A DNA stretch of 46,319 bases from an uncultured Saprospiraceae bacterium. Lineage in GTDB: Bacteria; Bacteroidota; Bacteroidia; Chitinophagales; Saprospiraceae. The notes under the pieces are model-generated. The model was not told the origin of the DNA and searched no databases. It worked only from the letters and a program-made list of their open reading frames with translations. The stretch covers positions 1 through 46,319 of the forward strand of contig CALKJD010000032.1 of the NCBI GenBank assembly GCA_937995755.1, written 5' to 3'. A program made the translations under genes and the position numbers. Positions 7,742-16,567 of the stretch are shown piece after piece; within the stretch, counting starts at the first letter, position 1; each line of letters begins with the position of its first letter.

Positions 7742-8734
7742 TTAATTGACTTTAGCTAATTCACCTTTGAGGTAATCGATCACATCTACTTCGATACTAT
7801 CAACGCCTCGCATCTCCGAAAGATACCAACTGATCCAATCACCTAAGTGAACGAAATACATATTTTTCTCTATGAGACTTTGTCCTTTAGAGTATGCCTC
7901 TAACACTGTATCACATAAACCTCCGATGATTTTATTATTGATATCCATACGCATAGCATTACGCGGATAATCATCTTTATTTCTAAAAAACAATACAGAT
8001 ACTCTCTTATCGTGATCTTTCCATCCTACTAACTCATTATGATTCATCTCTGGGATGACGTGATGCCAACAAAGCATTTTAGAATTTTCGTTGATCTGCT
8101 GACGTAGTCTTACCGCTACAGACTCCATACGATCAGTAGTGTAGATAATAGGAATCGTCCCATACATCTGCTTCGCTAGTTTCTTAGCTTCGATCTTGAT
8201 AGAATCCATATCAAACTTTATAAGATCGATAGATGCTCTTAGCTCTTTTTTGAATTTATCACCAATGAAACCCAACTTATTCATAATGTACAACTGCTGC
8301 ACAAATGAAAAACCTAAACATGCTCTAGGGCTAGGCCAATTACCAGGCACGATAATATGATCGTATCCTTTTTCTTTGGCTATAGCAATCAACTTTCCAC
8401 CTCCAGATACAATAACGACTTTGGCTCCAGATGCCTCTATTCCCTTTAGCGCCTCTAATGTCTCTTCCGTATTACCAGAGTAAGAAGACACTATAGCTAA
8501 TGTATTTTCATTCAGATATGCTGGTACAGAATAACTCTTCCCTACTAAATATGGGATCTTACATTCATCTCTGATCAACTCAGCAACGAAATCACCTCCG
8601 ATACCTGATCCTCCCAATCCAGCTACATATACTAGATCGATCTGCTGATCATATGGAAGTATAGTTGCATTCTCTCCGATTTCCATTGCTTCTGCTAGTT
8701 GAGCTGGATATCGCTCTATCAATTGATCCATCAT
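7742..8734 (-). CDS. Bifunctional phosphoglucose/phosphomannose isomerase
   Basis: A 330-aa protein with two SIS subdomains. The phosphosugar-binding motif GLGGSGIGGDF lies near residue 35-46, SSYSGNTEETLEAL near 88-101, and the C-terminal half has VRLRQQINENSKMLCWHHVIPEMNHNELVGW, the signature of the bifunctional PGI/PMI family (isomerising Glc6P/Fru6P and Man6P/Fru6P in the cytoplasm). Length agrees with the family (about 300-350 aa). The MMDQLIERYP start offers two adjacent Met codons; either is possible. It converges on the methyltransferase gene, with 46 nt between stops, and a weak AGTGA-ACAC-TCACT hairpin in between. Confidence 0.88.
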   Translation of the reverse strand: MMDQLIERYPAQLAEAMEIGENATILPYDQQIDLVYVAGLGGSGIGGDFVAELIRDECKIPYLVGKSYSVPAYLNENTLAIVSSYSGNTEETLEALKGIEASGAKVVIVSGGGKLIAIAKEKGYDHIIVPGNWPSPRACLGFSFVQQLYIMNKLGFIGDKFKKELRASIDLIKFDMDSIKIEAKKLAKQMYGTIPIIYTTDRMESVAVRLRQQINENSKMLCWHHVIPEMNHNELVGWKDHDKRVSVLFFRNKDDYPRNAMRMDINNKIIGGLCDTVLEAYSKGQSLIEKNMYFVHLGDWISWYLSEMRGVDSIEVDVIDYLKGELAKVN

Positions 8735-9069
8735 ATCTTTACCGAATTATTTATCTGTTAATTTAGTTAGTTATATTATCTACTATGAACAACGCACTTT
8801 CGATTAAGCTTGTTTCGACATAAAAGATAATATACAATTAGCTATTATACAACCTCTAATGAGATAAGGCATATCTCTAAAGCAATAATCATTATGCAAT
8901 AGGTAACTGCTCACAAAAATATACAGAAAAGTGAGACTGCGAAGCTTTACTTAATGTATTTTCAACACTAAGCATAGCTATAGTTACCCTAAATGTCGCT
9001 TAACACCATGTATTATCGACAATCAAGCTCTTGGTAGAATAAGGAGTTAATTCAAAAATCATCGAAACT
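8735..9069. other. Divergent intergenic region
   Basis: This 335-nt region separates the isomerase (-) from YraN (+) and should contain promoters for both. I found no box matching TAnnTTTG at good spacing, no hairpin with a T-run and no small ORF with support. Confidence 0.4.
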
Positions 9070-9429
9070 ATGGCAAGACATAATAAAATAGGGGAAATGG
9101 CGGAAAATCTAGCCACGGACTATCTATTGCGAAAGGGCTATAAAATACTCGAACGCAATTGGCGATTTAGTCGAGCTGAGGTCGATGTGATTGCTATGGA
9201 TGGTGAAATATTGGTATTTGTAGAAGTCAAAAGCCTTGGATACGATACATTTACTAGACCAGAAGCGAGCGTGACACCCTATAAACAAGGGATGATCATG
9301 GACGCAGCCACACAATACATGGAAAAAATAAATCACGATTGGGAGATTAGATTTGATGTAATATCTATGATTATTAATGAAGGTGAGTTAGTGGAACTTG
9401 AGCATTTTGAGGATGCATTTTTTAACTAA
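9070..9429 (+). CDS. YraN family (UPF0102) endonuclease-like protein
   Basis: A 119-aa protein of the usual length for the family. The N-terminal helix GEMAENLATDYLLRKGYKILERNWR is followed by the PD-(D/E)xK-type core AEVDVIAMDGEILVFVEVK, in which Asp and E-x-K correspond to the metal-binding nuclease residues. Biochemical function is not established for the family; a Holliday-junction or structure-specific nuclease fold is presumed. It is preceded by an A-rich leader and no Shine-Dalgarno, as usual here, and appears monocistronic. Confidence 0.88.
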   Translation: MARHNKIGEMAENLATDYLLRKGYKILERNWRFSRAEVDVIAMDGEILVFVEVKSLGYDTFTRPEASVTPYKQGMIMDAATQYMEKINHDWEIRFDVISMIINEGELVELEHFEDAFFN

Positions 9430-9736
9430 GCATAGCATACATCTAACTTACAAGAGCCTAGTGAAGATCTACAACCATAGGATGATAGCCCATCCGCCAT
9501 TCTATAGGATGCCTGATCGCCTATTAATCCATTGATGTTCAACCATATACACATATAAAAAGATAACACCCTTCATCCACTTTTTCTAAATCGCTGATTC
9601 TCTACGCATTAAACGAAAAATAACCAGCAAGACTTCCATATATTAGCAATATAAATTATCTTTGCGCTCTATTTGAAAAATACACTATGGCTATGTTTGA
9701 AATAATTCAAAACCATGGTAACTAAACAATACTATA
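9430..9736. other. Intergenic region upstream of L31
   Basis: 307 nt without a gene. The distal part carries the TATCTTTG promoter element of rpmE2 at 9657-9664. Nothing else recognised. Confidence 0.4.
9657..9664 (+). promoter_or_regulatory. Candidate -7 element of the rpmE2 promoter
   Basis: TATCTTTG matches the Bacteroidota TAnnTTTG consensus and lies 72 nt upstream of the L31 start codon. No clear TTG lies 17-23 nt upstream, so this is supported by the -7 box only. Confidence 0.5.
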
Positions 9737-10024
9737 ATGAAACAAGGAATACACCCAGAAGAATACAGAACAGTAGTATTCAAAGACATATCATGTGATG
9801 AGTCATTTCTAACTAAATCATGTGCAGCGTCTAACGAGAATGTAACATGGACAGACGGAAATGAATACCCACTAGTAAAAGTGGAAATTTCAGCGATGTC
9901 TCACCCGTTCTTCACCGGTAAGATGAAGTTTGTCGATACAGCAGGGCGTATTGATAAGTTCAACACTAAATTTGCAAAGTTCGCCAAGAAAATGGAAAAA
10001 CCTGGTCAGAACGACGAAGCATAA
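9737..10024 (+). CDS. rpmE2: Ribosomal protein L31 type B
   Basis: A 95-aa protein with the type B signature: MKQGIHPEEYRTVVFKD, FLTKSC, NEYPLVKVEISAMSHPFFTGK and GRIDKFNTKFAKF. It is a component of the 50S subunit at the intersubunit bridge. The zinc-binding CxxC pair of type A is absent; two Cys (20 and 29) remain in the N-terminal part, but a full four-Cys site is not visible, so it is the zinc-independent form. It is followed directly by a strong intrinsic terminator, so it forms its own transcription unit. Confidence 0.95.
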   Translation: MKQGIHPEEYRTVVFKDISCDESFLTKSCAASNENVTWTDGNEYPLVKVEISAMSHPFFTGKMKFVDTAGRIDKFNTKFAKFAKKMEKPGQNDEA

Positions 10025-10033
10025 AACTTATAT

Positions 10034-10068
10034 AAAAAGCCCTTCACATTTTGAAGGGCTTTTTTTTT
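10034..10068 (+). terminator. Intrinsic terminator of rpmE2
   Basis: Stem AAAAAGCCCTTCA with TGAAGGGCTTTTT around a CATTT loop, followed by a run of eight or more T. It begins 10 nt after the rpmE2 stop. Confidence 0.92.
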
Positions 10069-10126
10069 GAATATTCGGTGACCTCCCCAATTGATGCCGT
10101 CTTAATGAAAATAATAAATCAATACC

Positions 10127-11332
10127 ATGCGCAATGTAATCCTGTTTGATGATGACAACTGGAGTGGCTTACTTCCTTTGAGCTTCACTAGACCAGTCTG
10201 TGAAATAAGAGTAGGAATACTTACTATCAGAGAAAAATGGGAAACTGTCTTAAATGCAAGATGCTCATACATTACCCAAGACTATCTGTCTGAAAAGTAT
10301 GCCATCCATATAGCAGATGACAACATTATAATCAACAGCACGATATTACCTACGGCAAAATTAAAGAGCTTAATCAATAGCTTAGAGCCAAATGAAGCAA
10401 TCCTAGTAGAGGACGAGCTTATCGCTGCACGATTAAATAGAAAACAGTTTGATCAATTGATTGAAGATGACAACATCGATGAGATCAAGGGCATGGATAT
10501 ATCTGAAGAGGAAGATGTAATCAAAAGAATCCAGAGGCCTCAAGATATATTTGCGCTGAATGGAGAAGAGCTAGAAAATGATTTTACGCTTATAACCAAA
10601 GGAAGAAAATCTCAAGAACTTCATGAATCTAATGTACTCATCGGTGATACCAACAAGTTATTTATCGAAGAAGGCGCGGAGATATATTGCTCTACACTTA
10701 ACACCACTAAAGGGTCAATCTATGTAGGTAAAAATGCCGAGATCATGGAAGGCTGCAACGTAAGAGGAGGATTAGCTATGTGTGAACACTCTGCACTCAA
10801 GTTGGGCGCAAAAGTCTATGGTGCTACCACGCTAGGACCACACACTAAAGTAGGTGGTGAAGTAAGCAATGTAGTATTTCTAGGATATGCCAACAAAGGT
10901 CATGACGGATTTTTAGGTAATGCTGTCATTGGAGAATGGTGTAATCTAGGCGCGGACACTAACTCTAGTAATCTCAAAAACAATTATTCTGAAGTTCGTA
11001 TCTGGTCTTACGTTACTAATAGATTTGAATCTACAGGTTTACAGTTCTGTGGACTCATTATGGGTGATCATTCTAAGTGTGGTATCAATACTATGTTTAA
11101 TACAGGTACTGTAGTTGGTGTATCGGCTAATATATTTGGCGACGGATTTCCGCGCAATTTTATTCCTAGTTACTCGTGGGGTGGATCTGCAGGTTTTAAG
11201 ACATATAACATAGATAAGGCTATAGAAGTGGCTCATGTAGTGATGGGCAGAAGAAGCTTAGTCTTAAGTCAAGAAGATGAAAAAATATTAAGGTACATAC
11301 ACCTACATACTGCACATCGTAGATCTTCATAA
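10127..11332 (+). CDS. GlmU-family sugar nucleotidyltransferase-like protein
   Basis: A 401-aa protein. The N-terminus (MRNVILFDDDNWSGLLPLSFTRPVCEIRVGILTIREKWE) matches the Bacteroidota 'putative sugar nucleotidyltransferase' family, which replaces the standard L-G-x-G-x-T-R Rossmann motif with PLSFTRPVCEIRVG. The C-terminal half, from about residue 185, shows left-handed beta-helix hexapeptide periodicity (IYVGKNAEIMEGCNVRGG, GAKVYGATTLGPHTKVGGEV, NAVIGEWCNLGADTNSSNLK), as in GlmU acyltransferase domains. It probably handles nucleotide-sugar substrates for cell-envelope synthesis; the exact substrate is not determined. Its TAA stop shares a base with the next ATG (TAATG), so the two genes are translationally coupled. 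Confidence 0.8.
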   Translation: MRNVILFDDDNWSGLLPLSFTRPVCEIRVGILTIREKWETVLNARCSYITQDYLSEKYAIHIADDNIIINSTILPTAKLKSLINSLEPNEAILVEDELIAARLNRKQFDQLIEDDNIDEIKGMDISEEEDVIKRIQRPQDIFALNGEELENDFTLITKGRKSQELHESNVLIGDTNKLFIEEGAEIYCSTLNTTKGSIYVGKNAEIMEGCNVRGGLAMCEHSALKLGAKVYGATTLGPHTKVGGEVSNVVFLGYANKGHDGFLGNAVIGEWCNLGADTNSSNLKNNYSEVRIWSYVTNRFESTGLQFCGLIMGDHSKCGINTMFNTGTVVGVSANIFGDGFPRNFIPSYSWGGSAGFKTYNIDKAIEVAHVVMGRRSLVLSQEDEKILRYIHLHTAHRRSS

Positions 11333-11988
11333 TGGAAATACCTAAATGGAAACAATGGCTAAGTTACCTCATGGAGGTACATCTAGAGAGTAGCAGCTCT
11401 GAGCATAATGAAGAGCTACATGTAACACTCAACAAAGGGAGACTCCAACTATCTACACCCAATGCAATTTATAGCTATGCAGATAAGTATGAAAATTTCT
11501 ACAAAACGTTTGAGCAAATAGAACTGAACGACACCATTGAAGATGTTTTAATTCTTGGATTTGGTCTTGGCAGTATTCCATATATGTTGGAAGAGAAATT
11601 TGGAAAAAACTATAAATACACTGGTGTAGAGCTAGACGAAGAAGTAATATACTTAGCTAGTAAATATGTACTATCTGATCTCAAATCAGATGTAATGTTA
11701 ATCGAAGCCGATGCTATCAATTACATGCATCAATGTACCCAAGCTTTTCATTTAATATGTATAGACATATTCGTTGACGATCAGATTCCAGGGGCATTTC
11801 TGACTACAGAGTTTCTACATCTAGTCAAAGATAATCTTATAGATGGTGGTCAAGTTGTATTCAATCATTTAGCGGATCGAAAAATTTATGAAGAAAAAGC
11901 TCTACACTATTTTAATACTGTGTTTAAGGATGTCTTTCCAAATGGACGTTACTTACAAGTATTAGGAAACGGAATGATGATTGGTTAA
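11332..11988 (+). CDS. Spermidine synthase-like methyltransferase-fold protein
   Basis: A 218-aa protein with the spermidine-synthase-like core: DVLILGFGLGSIPYMLEEKFG (nucleotide-binding glycine loop), YTGVELDEEVIYLASKYV (acidic end of strand 2), DVMLIEADAINYMHQ and FHLICIDIFVDDQIPGAFLTTEFLHLVKDNL. Such short proteins bind S-adenosyl compounds; polyamine aminopropyl transfer is not assured because the full SpeE gatekeeping residues are not all visible. It overlaps the GlmU-like gene by one base, which implies coexpression. No terminator was found after it. Confidence 0.78.
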   Translation: MEIPKWKQWLSYLMEVHLESSSSEHNEELHVTLNKGRLQLSTPNAIYSYADKYENFYKTFEQIELNDTIEDVLILGFGLGSIPYMLEEKFGKNYKYTGVELDEEVIYLASKYVLSDLKSDVMLIEADAINYMHQCTQAFHLICIDIFVDDQIPGAFLTTEFLHLVKDNLIDGGQVVFNHLADRKIYEEKALHYFNTVFKDVFPNGRYLQVLGNGMMIG

Positions 11989-12214
11989 ATTATTAGTCAG
12001 TTACCGATCTCTTACAACTCACATCTAAACCACTACGAGATCTACCAGTGAACAATCTCCTTACAAATCAATTTATACTACGCGATAGTCATATGGACTT
12101 ACATGTATAGCAAGTTCTGTACTAATTCACATTCTTATACTATTTGCACTTAAAAATTTCACTTATTATTCTGCTATAATACCTTAGTATTCAGGGATTC
12201 AAGATCGATTTTCT

Positions 12215-12222
12215 TACATTTG
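12215..12222 (+). promoter_or_regulatory. Candidate -7 promoter element
   Basis: TACATTTG fits TAnnTTTG and lies 21 nt upstream of the ATG at 12244. No TTG at the expected -33 distance, so the call rests on one box. Confidence 0.45.
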
Positions 12223-12243
12223 CAAATACACTAAAACGACATT

Positions 12244-12864
12244 ATGTTTTCTATTAATATATATTTAAAATTCGCTCTTATTGCTTTATTTTTATTTGGC
12301 GGTATTGGCTTATCATTTATCTATGGCATTGGTTATAGCTGGATATTGATTCTTATTGGCCTGATCTTATTAGCCACCTACATACTATTAGGTACTGTAC
12401 AGTCTGCAGCGACTATGGTACAGACGATGGATTTTGAAGGTGCTGAAAAAAGACTTGGTCTAACGCTGAGCCCTAAGCTACTATACGTAACTAATAGAGC
12501 CTTCTACTATATTATCAAAGGATCTATAGCCATGAACGCTAATAAGCATAATGAAGCTGAAGCATTATTTCAAGAAGCCAACGCTTTAAAACTGCCTTCT
12601 GATAATGAAAGAGGAATGGTACTACTCCAACTTGCAGGACTCAATGCCAATAAACAAAAATGGACTACTGCTAAAAATTACTATCGAGAAGCTAGTAAAT
12701 TAAATATTACTGAACCTCAGCTCAAAGAGCAAGTTGAGATGTTTGGCAAACAAATAAAGCAAGCTGGTGCAACTAAAGGTGCGCAAGGAATGATGGGAAG
12801 AAGCGGAAACAAAGGGCGACAAATGATGCCTGGAGGGAAGAGAAGAAGGCCTAAAATGAGATAG
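12244..12864 (+). CDS. TPR-like membrane protein
   Basis: A 206-aa protein with two closely spaced N-terminal transmembrane helices (residues about 8-28 and 32-52), then helical repeats of tetratricopeptide type (YIIKGSIAMNANKHNEAEALFQEANAL and VLLQLAGLNANKQKWTTAKNYYREASKL). The tail is basic and Gly/Met/Arg-rich (GGKRRRPKMR). It is likely an inner-membrane protein with its TPRs facing one aqueous side, for protein contact; partners are unknown. It has its own promoter-like box and a strong terminator, so it looks monocistronic. Confidence 0.75.
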   Translation: MFSINIYLKFALIALFLFGGIGLSFIYGIGYSWILILIGLILLATYILLGTVQSAATMVQTMDFEGAEKRLGLTLSPKLLYVTNRAFYYIIKGSIAMNANKHNEAEALFQEANALKLPSDNERGMVLLQLAGLNANKQKWTTAKNYYREASKLNITEPQLKEQVEMFGKQIKQAGATKGAQGMMGRSGNKGRQMMPGGKRRRPKMR

Positions 12865-12932
12865 AAGATAACCATACTTCAGACCATAAGTGACAGTACT
12901 GAGCTTATCTGAGAGAAAATAAAAAATATCCT

Positions 12933-12967
12933 AGCCCAATGTGAGAAATCGCATTGGGCTTTTTTCA
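12933..12967 (+). terminator. Intrinsic terminator of the TPR-like gene
   Basis: AGCCCAATG and CATTGGGCT form a 9-bp stem around a ten-base loop, followed by a T-run. It starts about 70 nt after the stop of the TPR-like gene. Confidence 0.88.
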
Positions 12968-13200
12968 TGCTATTAATTAGGATGAAAACGTCCTCAAGCT
13001 TCTCTACCGTACATGCTTGAAATAATTAACTAAATAACCTAATACGAATACCATTACTCGAAGAAAATAAAGTGCAGACTGCAACTTTTGAACAAATCGA
13101 TCGTCTTTCTATCGTATTCTATCCTATCATTTAAAATAGACGAGAATATTTTCATCAGTCTTTCAAAGCAATTCATCGGATATTATTCATCATTGATATA

Positions 13201-13239
13201 GTACTATGCATTACATTACTACATTGCATTGCATAGTAC
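13201..13239 (+). promoter_or_regulatory. Inverted repeat overlapping the receptor promoter (candidate operator)
   Basis: GTACTATGCA (13201-13210) and its exact complement TGCATAGTAC (13230-13239) are separated by 19 nt containing the near-repeats ATTACATTACTACATTGCAT. The right arm covers the -33 TTG of the promoter at 13229-13259, as expected for a repressor or activator site. Confidence 0.45.
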
Positions 13240-13259
13240 CAAATTCTAACCTAGATTTG
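13229..13259 (+). promoter_or_regulatory. Bacteroidota-type promoter of the outer-membrane receptor
   Basis: TTG (13229-13231), a 20-nt spacer and TAGATTTG (13252-13259), a full match to TTG-N17-23-TAnnTTTG. The start codon is 28 nt downstream at 13288. Confidence 0.65.
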
Positions 13260-13287
13260 TCTTATCAATAACGTAAAACCATATACG

Positions 13288-15699
13288 ATGTTAAAAGCCA
13301 CTTACTTATTTATCTGTCTCTTCGTAGCACAGATATCGATTGCTCAAAATGCGACTATCCAAGGATACATACATGACAATAGCTCTACACCTGTAGACTA
13401 TGCTAACGTAATGTTGCTCAATGTTGCGGACTCTACTTTATATAAAGGAGGACTTAGTGAAGCTGGTGGATTCTATACATTTACACAAGTAAAGGAAGGA
13501 TCTTATATCGTTCATAGTTCTATGGTAGGTTTTGGAGAAGTATACTCTGATCCTATAAACTCAGATGGGAAATCGACAAATGAGGCCCCTACATTAATCC
13601 TTTCACAGGGAGTAGAAATAGCACAAGTAACTGTAACTGCCAAGAAACCATTCATCGAACTCAGAGCAGATAAGCTTATAGTTAATGTAGCTAATAGTGC
13701 AGTAAATGCAGGAAATACTGCCTTAGAAGTATTAGAAAAATCTCCTGGTGTAATCGTCGATAACAATAACAATATTAGCCTTAGAGGAAAGCAAGGTGTA
13801 CTCGTGACTATCAATGGTAAAAACCAATACATGTCAGGGAGCGAGATCACAAGATTACTTGAGACCATGCCATCAAGTAATATCGAAAGTATAGAAATCA
13901 TCACTAATCCCTCAGCCAAATTTGATGCAGAAGGAAATAGCGGTATTATCAATATCGTACTTAAAAAGAACGAAAAATTGGGATCTAACGGAAACGTATC
14001 TTCTTCATTAAGACAAGGATGGAAGACTAGCCACTTTCACAATCTAAATCTAAACTACAGATCAGAGAAAATAAATGTATATGGTGCTACCGAATATTAC
14101 AACTGGGGTTGGAAGCAAAAACTAAATCTGCTCAGAGACATACCGTTTAATGAAGGCAATACGGTTTTTGATCAAAATTCTGTAATGGATGAAGAGGGTG
14201 ATGGATACAATATTAAACTTGGAATGGATTGGAGTCTTACCGATAATACTACATTAAGTCTACTGGCTCGTAGAAATGCGGGTGTAGAAATAGACGAAAA
14301 TAACAACATGACAAACATTACTGGAGACAACGCTCCTGCGTTTAGTAAATTAGCCGTATTGGGTGCTGGAGATGAAGACTATAGCAAGAATACCTATAAT
14401 GCTAATATCACTCATACATTCAATGACAAAGGCTTAAAACTAACATTAGATGCTGATGTAAGTCGCTATACAAATGGTGATCAACTCAACTACAGTAATT
14501 TCTATAGAAATGAAAGTGACGAAGATGTAGCAGATCCTTTCTATCTACGTAATATGCAAGAGACAGCAATTGATATATTTGCTACTACGGCGGATTTAGA
14601 TATTCCTGTGTCCGACAAGGTTAAATTGGGAACCGGCATTAAGTTTAGTGATGTAAACTCAGAAAACAGTACAAGGTTTGAACATCAAGAGGAAAGCGAG
14701 TGGGTAAATGAAAGTGAAAGATCTAATACTTTTATGTATGCTGAAAAGATCTATGCCACATACCTAAATGGTTCTGCATCCGTAGGTACATATCAAATAC
14801 AGGCAGGAATAAGATTAGAACATACCGAATCTGAAGGAAGATCCATTACTCTAGGAACCCAAGTACCTAGATCGTATACCAATTTATTTCCAAGCGTGAG
14901 TGTATCTAAAGCATATAACGAAAAACATAATGTAAGTCTGAGCTATAGTCGTAGGTTAGAAAGACCAAATTATAGATCATTAAATCCATTTGAAGATTAT
15001 CTCGATCAGTATACATTTGAAAAAGGAAACCCATTTCTCAATCCTCAGTATTCACATGCCTTGGGACTTAACTATATGATGGGAAGATCACTATTTGTAT
15101 CTATCAACTACAGTCGAACTACCGATGCTATTACAGAAGTGATAGAGCAAATTAGTAGTGAAAATAAGACATTCCAAACTGAACAGAATCTCGATGGATT
15201 CAACAATATAAGTTTAACATTATCCGCTCCGAAAGTATGGTCAGAAACTTTTACTAGCAGATTTAATTATACAACTTTCTATAATGATTTTAAATCTGTA
15301 ATTCCATCAGGTACTTTGGATAATCAAAGCATTGCACATGTATTCAAGGTTGACAATGAAATACAACTGCCTCGCGGATGGAATATAGAAGTCTCTGGAG
15401 AATATCAAAGTAAGTTGCAATTCGGACTATTCCGATTAGACCCTAAAGGTGGTGTTGACTTAGGTATCAGTAAAAGGTTTCTTGATGGAAAATGCAATTT
15501 AAAAATTGGCGTAAGCGACATCTTTTATACCACCAATAGTAAGGTAAGTATATTACAAGATGATATCAACCTTATTGTCGACCAAGATAGAGATAGTCGT
15601 AGGGTTAAAGTAAGTGTGAGCTATGCATTTGGAAATCAGAAAGTGAAAGCCGCTAGAAAAAGAAAAACAGCTACGGAAGCAGAACAAGGCAGGATATAA
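13288..15699 (+). CDS. TonB-dependent receptor-type outer-membrane beta-barrel protein
   Basis: An 803-aa protein with a signal peptide (MLKATYLFICLFVAQISIAQ). Residues about 21-100 form a carboxypeptidase-like regulatory domain (ATIQGYIHDNSSTPVDYANV), about 120-225 a plug domain (ADKLIVNVANSAVNAGNTALEVLEKSPGV ... IEIITNPSAKFDAEGNSGIINI), then a long beta-barrel of the outer-membrane-barrel family 3 type (SVSKAYNEKHNVSLSYSRRLERPNYRSLNPF is its typical motif). It probably takes up an unidentified ligand; no SusD partner follows, so it is not a Sus-type locus. It has its own promoter with an inverted repeat, and a terminator downstream. Confidence 0.88.
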   Translation: MLKATYLFICLFVAQISIAQNATIQGYIHDNSSTPVDYANVMLLNVADSTLYKGGLSEAGGFYTFTQVKEGSYIVHSSMVGFGEVYSDPINSDGKSTNEAPTLILSQGVEIAQVTVTAKKPFIELRADKLIVNVANSAVNAGNTALEVLEKSPGVIVDNNNNISLRGKQGVLVTINGKNQYMSGSEITRLLETMPSSNIESIEIITNPSAKFDAEGNSGIINIVLKKNEKLGSNGNVSSSLRQGWKTSHFHNLNLNYRSEKINVYGATEYYNWGWKQKLNLLRDIPFNEGNTVFDQNSVMDEEGDGYNIKLGMDWSLTDNTTLSLLARRNAGVEIDENNNMTNITGDNAPAFSKLAVLGAGDEDYSKNTYNANITHTFNDKGLKLTLDADVSRYTNGDQLNYSNFYRNESDEDVADPFYLRNMQETAIDIFATTADLDIPVSDKVKLGTGIKFSDVNSENSTRFEHQEESEWVNESERSNTFMYAEKIYATYLNGSASVGTYQIQAGIRLEHTESEGRSITLGTQVPRSYTNLFPSVSVSKAYNEKHNVSLSYSRRLERPNYRSLNPFEDYLDQYTFEKGNPFLNPQYSHALGLNYMMGRSLFVSINYSRTTDAITEVIEQISSENKTFQTEQNLDGFNNISLTLSAPKVWSETFTSRFNYTTFYNDFKSVIPSGTLDNQSIAHVFKVDNEIQLPRGWNIEVSGEYQSKLQFGLFRLDPKGGVDLGISKRFLDGKCNLKIGVSDIFYTTNSKVSILQDDINLIVDQDRDSRRVKVSVSYAFGNQKVKAARKRKTATEAEQGRI

Positions 15700-15807
15700 A
15701 TCTATAGTACTGACATGTCATGTTCGACAAAGATAGTTCATATGTTTTTTCAATACTGTAGTTAGTTTACAGCTAACTATGCTACCATTAAGTTTGATTA
15801 AATAGCT

Positions 15808-15845
15808 AGAGTCCATTGCAGTAATGTAATGGGCTCTTTTATTTT
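15808..15845 (+). terminator. Intrinsic terminator after the outer-membrane receptor
   Basis: AGAGTCCATT and AATGGGCTCT pair (with one G-T) around a ten-base loop, followed by TTTTATTTT. It lies between the receptor gene and the TTG start of the next gene. Confidence 0.8.
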
Positions 15846-15882
15846 GTATAGCGTATATTTGAGATCCTAATTAAACGTATAA

Positions 15883-16458
15883 TTGAATATAGCCATTATC
15901 ATATTAGCCGCAGGTAACTCAAGTCGACTAGGTCAACCTAAGCAATTGCTCTCAAGAAGTCAGCAAAGTATGATCCAATACATATATCAAGAATGTATAC
16001 AAAGCAAATTAGGACCTACATATATCGTAACTGGCGCGTATCATGATGAAATCGCACTTCATTTAAATCATGCCCATTTGCTTCATAATATCAATTGGGC
16101 AGAAGGCATGTCTTCTTCAATTTCTTTTGCTATAAAAACCATAGATCGAGAATCATTAGATGGCGTGATTGTCGTATTGAGCGATCAGGTTTTCCTGACC
16201 TCGGAGATACTAACATCATTGGCTAGAGAAGCTTCAACTAATATCCACAAAGTAATCCCTTGTCAATATCAAAAAGGATTGGGACCACCTACATACTTTG
16301 ACAAATCTCTATTCAAAGAGTTGATGAATGTATCAGGCACTGATGGCGCTAAAGCCATCGTAAAACAACATTTCTCAAAAAGCACGACTATTCTTTTTCC
16401 GAAAGGACATATCGACATAGATACTGAAGAAGATTTAGAAATATTAAGAGATCTTTAG
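15883..16458 (+). CDS. MobA/MocA-like nucleotidyltransferase
   Basis: A 191-aa NTP-transferase with the sugar-nucleotidyltransferase entry motif IAIIILAAGNSSRLGQPKQLL at the N-terminus, the acidic GVIVVLSDQVFL (metal site) and a closing HIDIDTEEDLEIL, all typical of the MobA/MocA (CTP or GTP:molybdenum cofactor) family. The start is a TTG, since no ATG lies upstream in frame before the motif. The MocA-like members act on molybdopterin; others use different acceptors. No molybdenum-cofactor genes are adjacent, so substrate and role are open. Confidence 0.8.
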   Translation: MNIAIIILAAGNSSRLGQPKQLLSRSQQSMIQYIYQECIQSKLGPTYIVTGAYHDEIALHLNHAHLLHNINWAEGMSSSISFAIKTIDRESLDGVIVVLSDQVFLTSEILTSLAREASTNIHKVIPCQYQKGLGPPTYFDKSLFKELMNVSGTDGAKAIVKQHFSKSTTILFPKGHIDIDTEEDLEILRDL

Positions 16459-16567
16459 GATACACTTGCAGCTAGACGGACATTAATACGCAATTAAATC
16501 CATCAGCATAAAATTGTCATTAGTTTCGCGGCTTACTTTAATCCAAACCAACATTAATCTAGACTAT

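Larger units (their letters stand above)
12967..13287. other. Intergenic region upstream of the outer-membrane receptor
   Basis: About 320 nt without a gene. The proximal part holds the inverted repeat 13201-13239 and the promoter 13229-13259; the rest shows nothing recognisable. Confidence 0.45.

Noticed and set aside
13512..13952. 146-codon minus-strand open frame
   Set aside because: It is antisense to the conserved outer-membrane receptor gene and shows no family resemblance.
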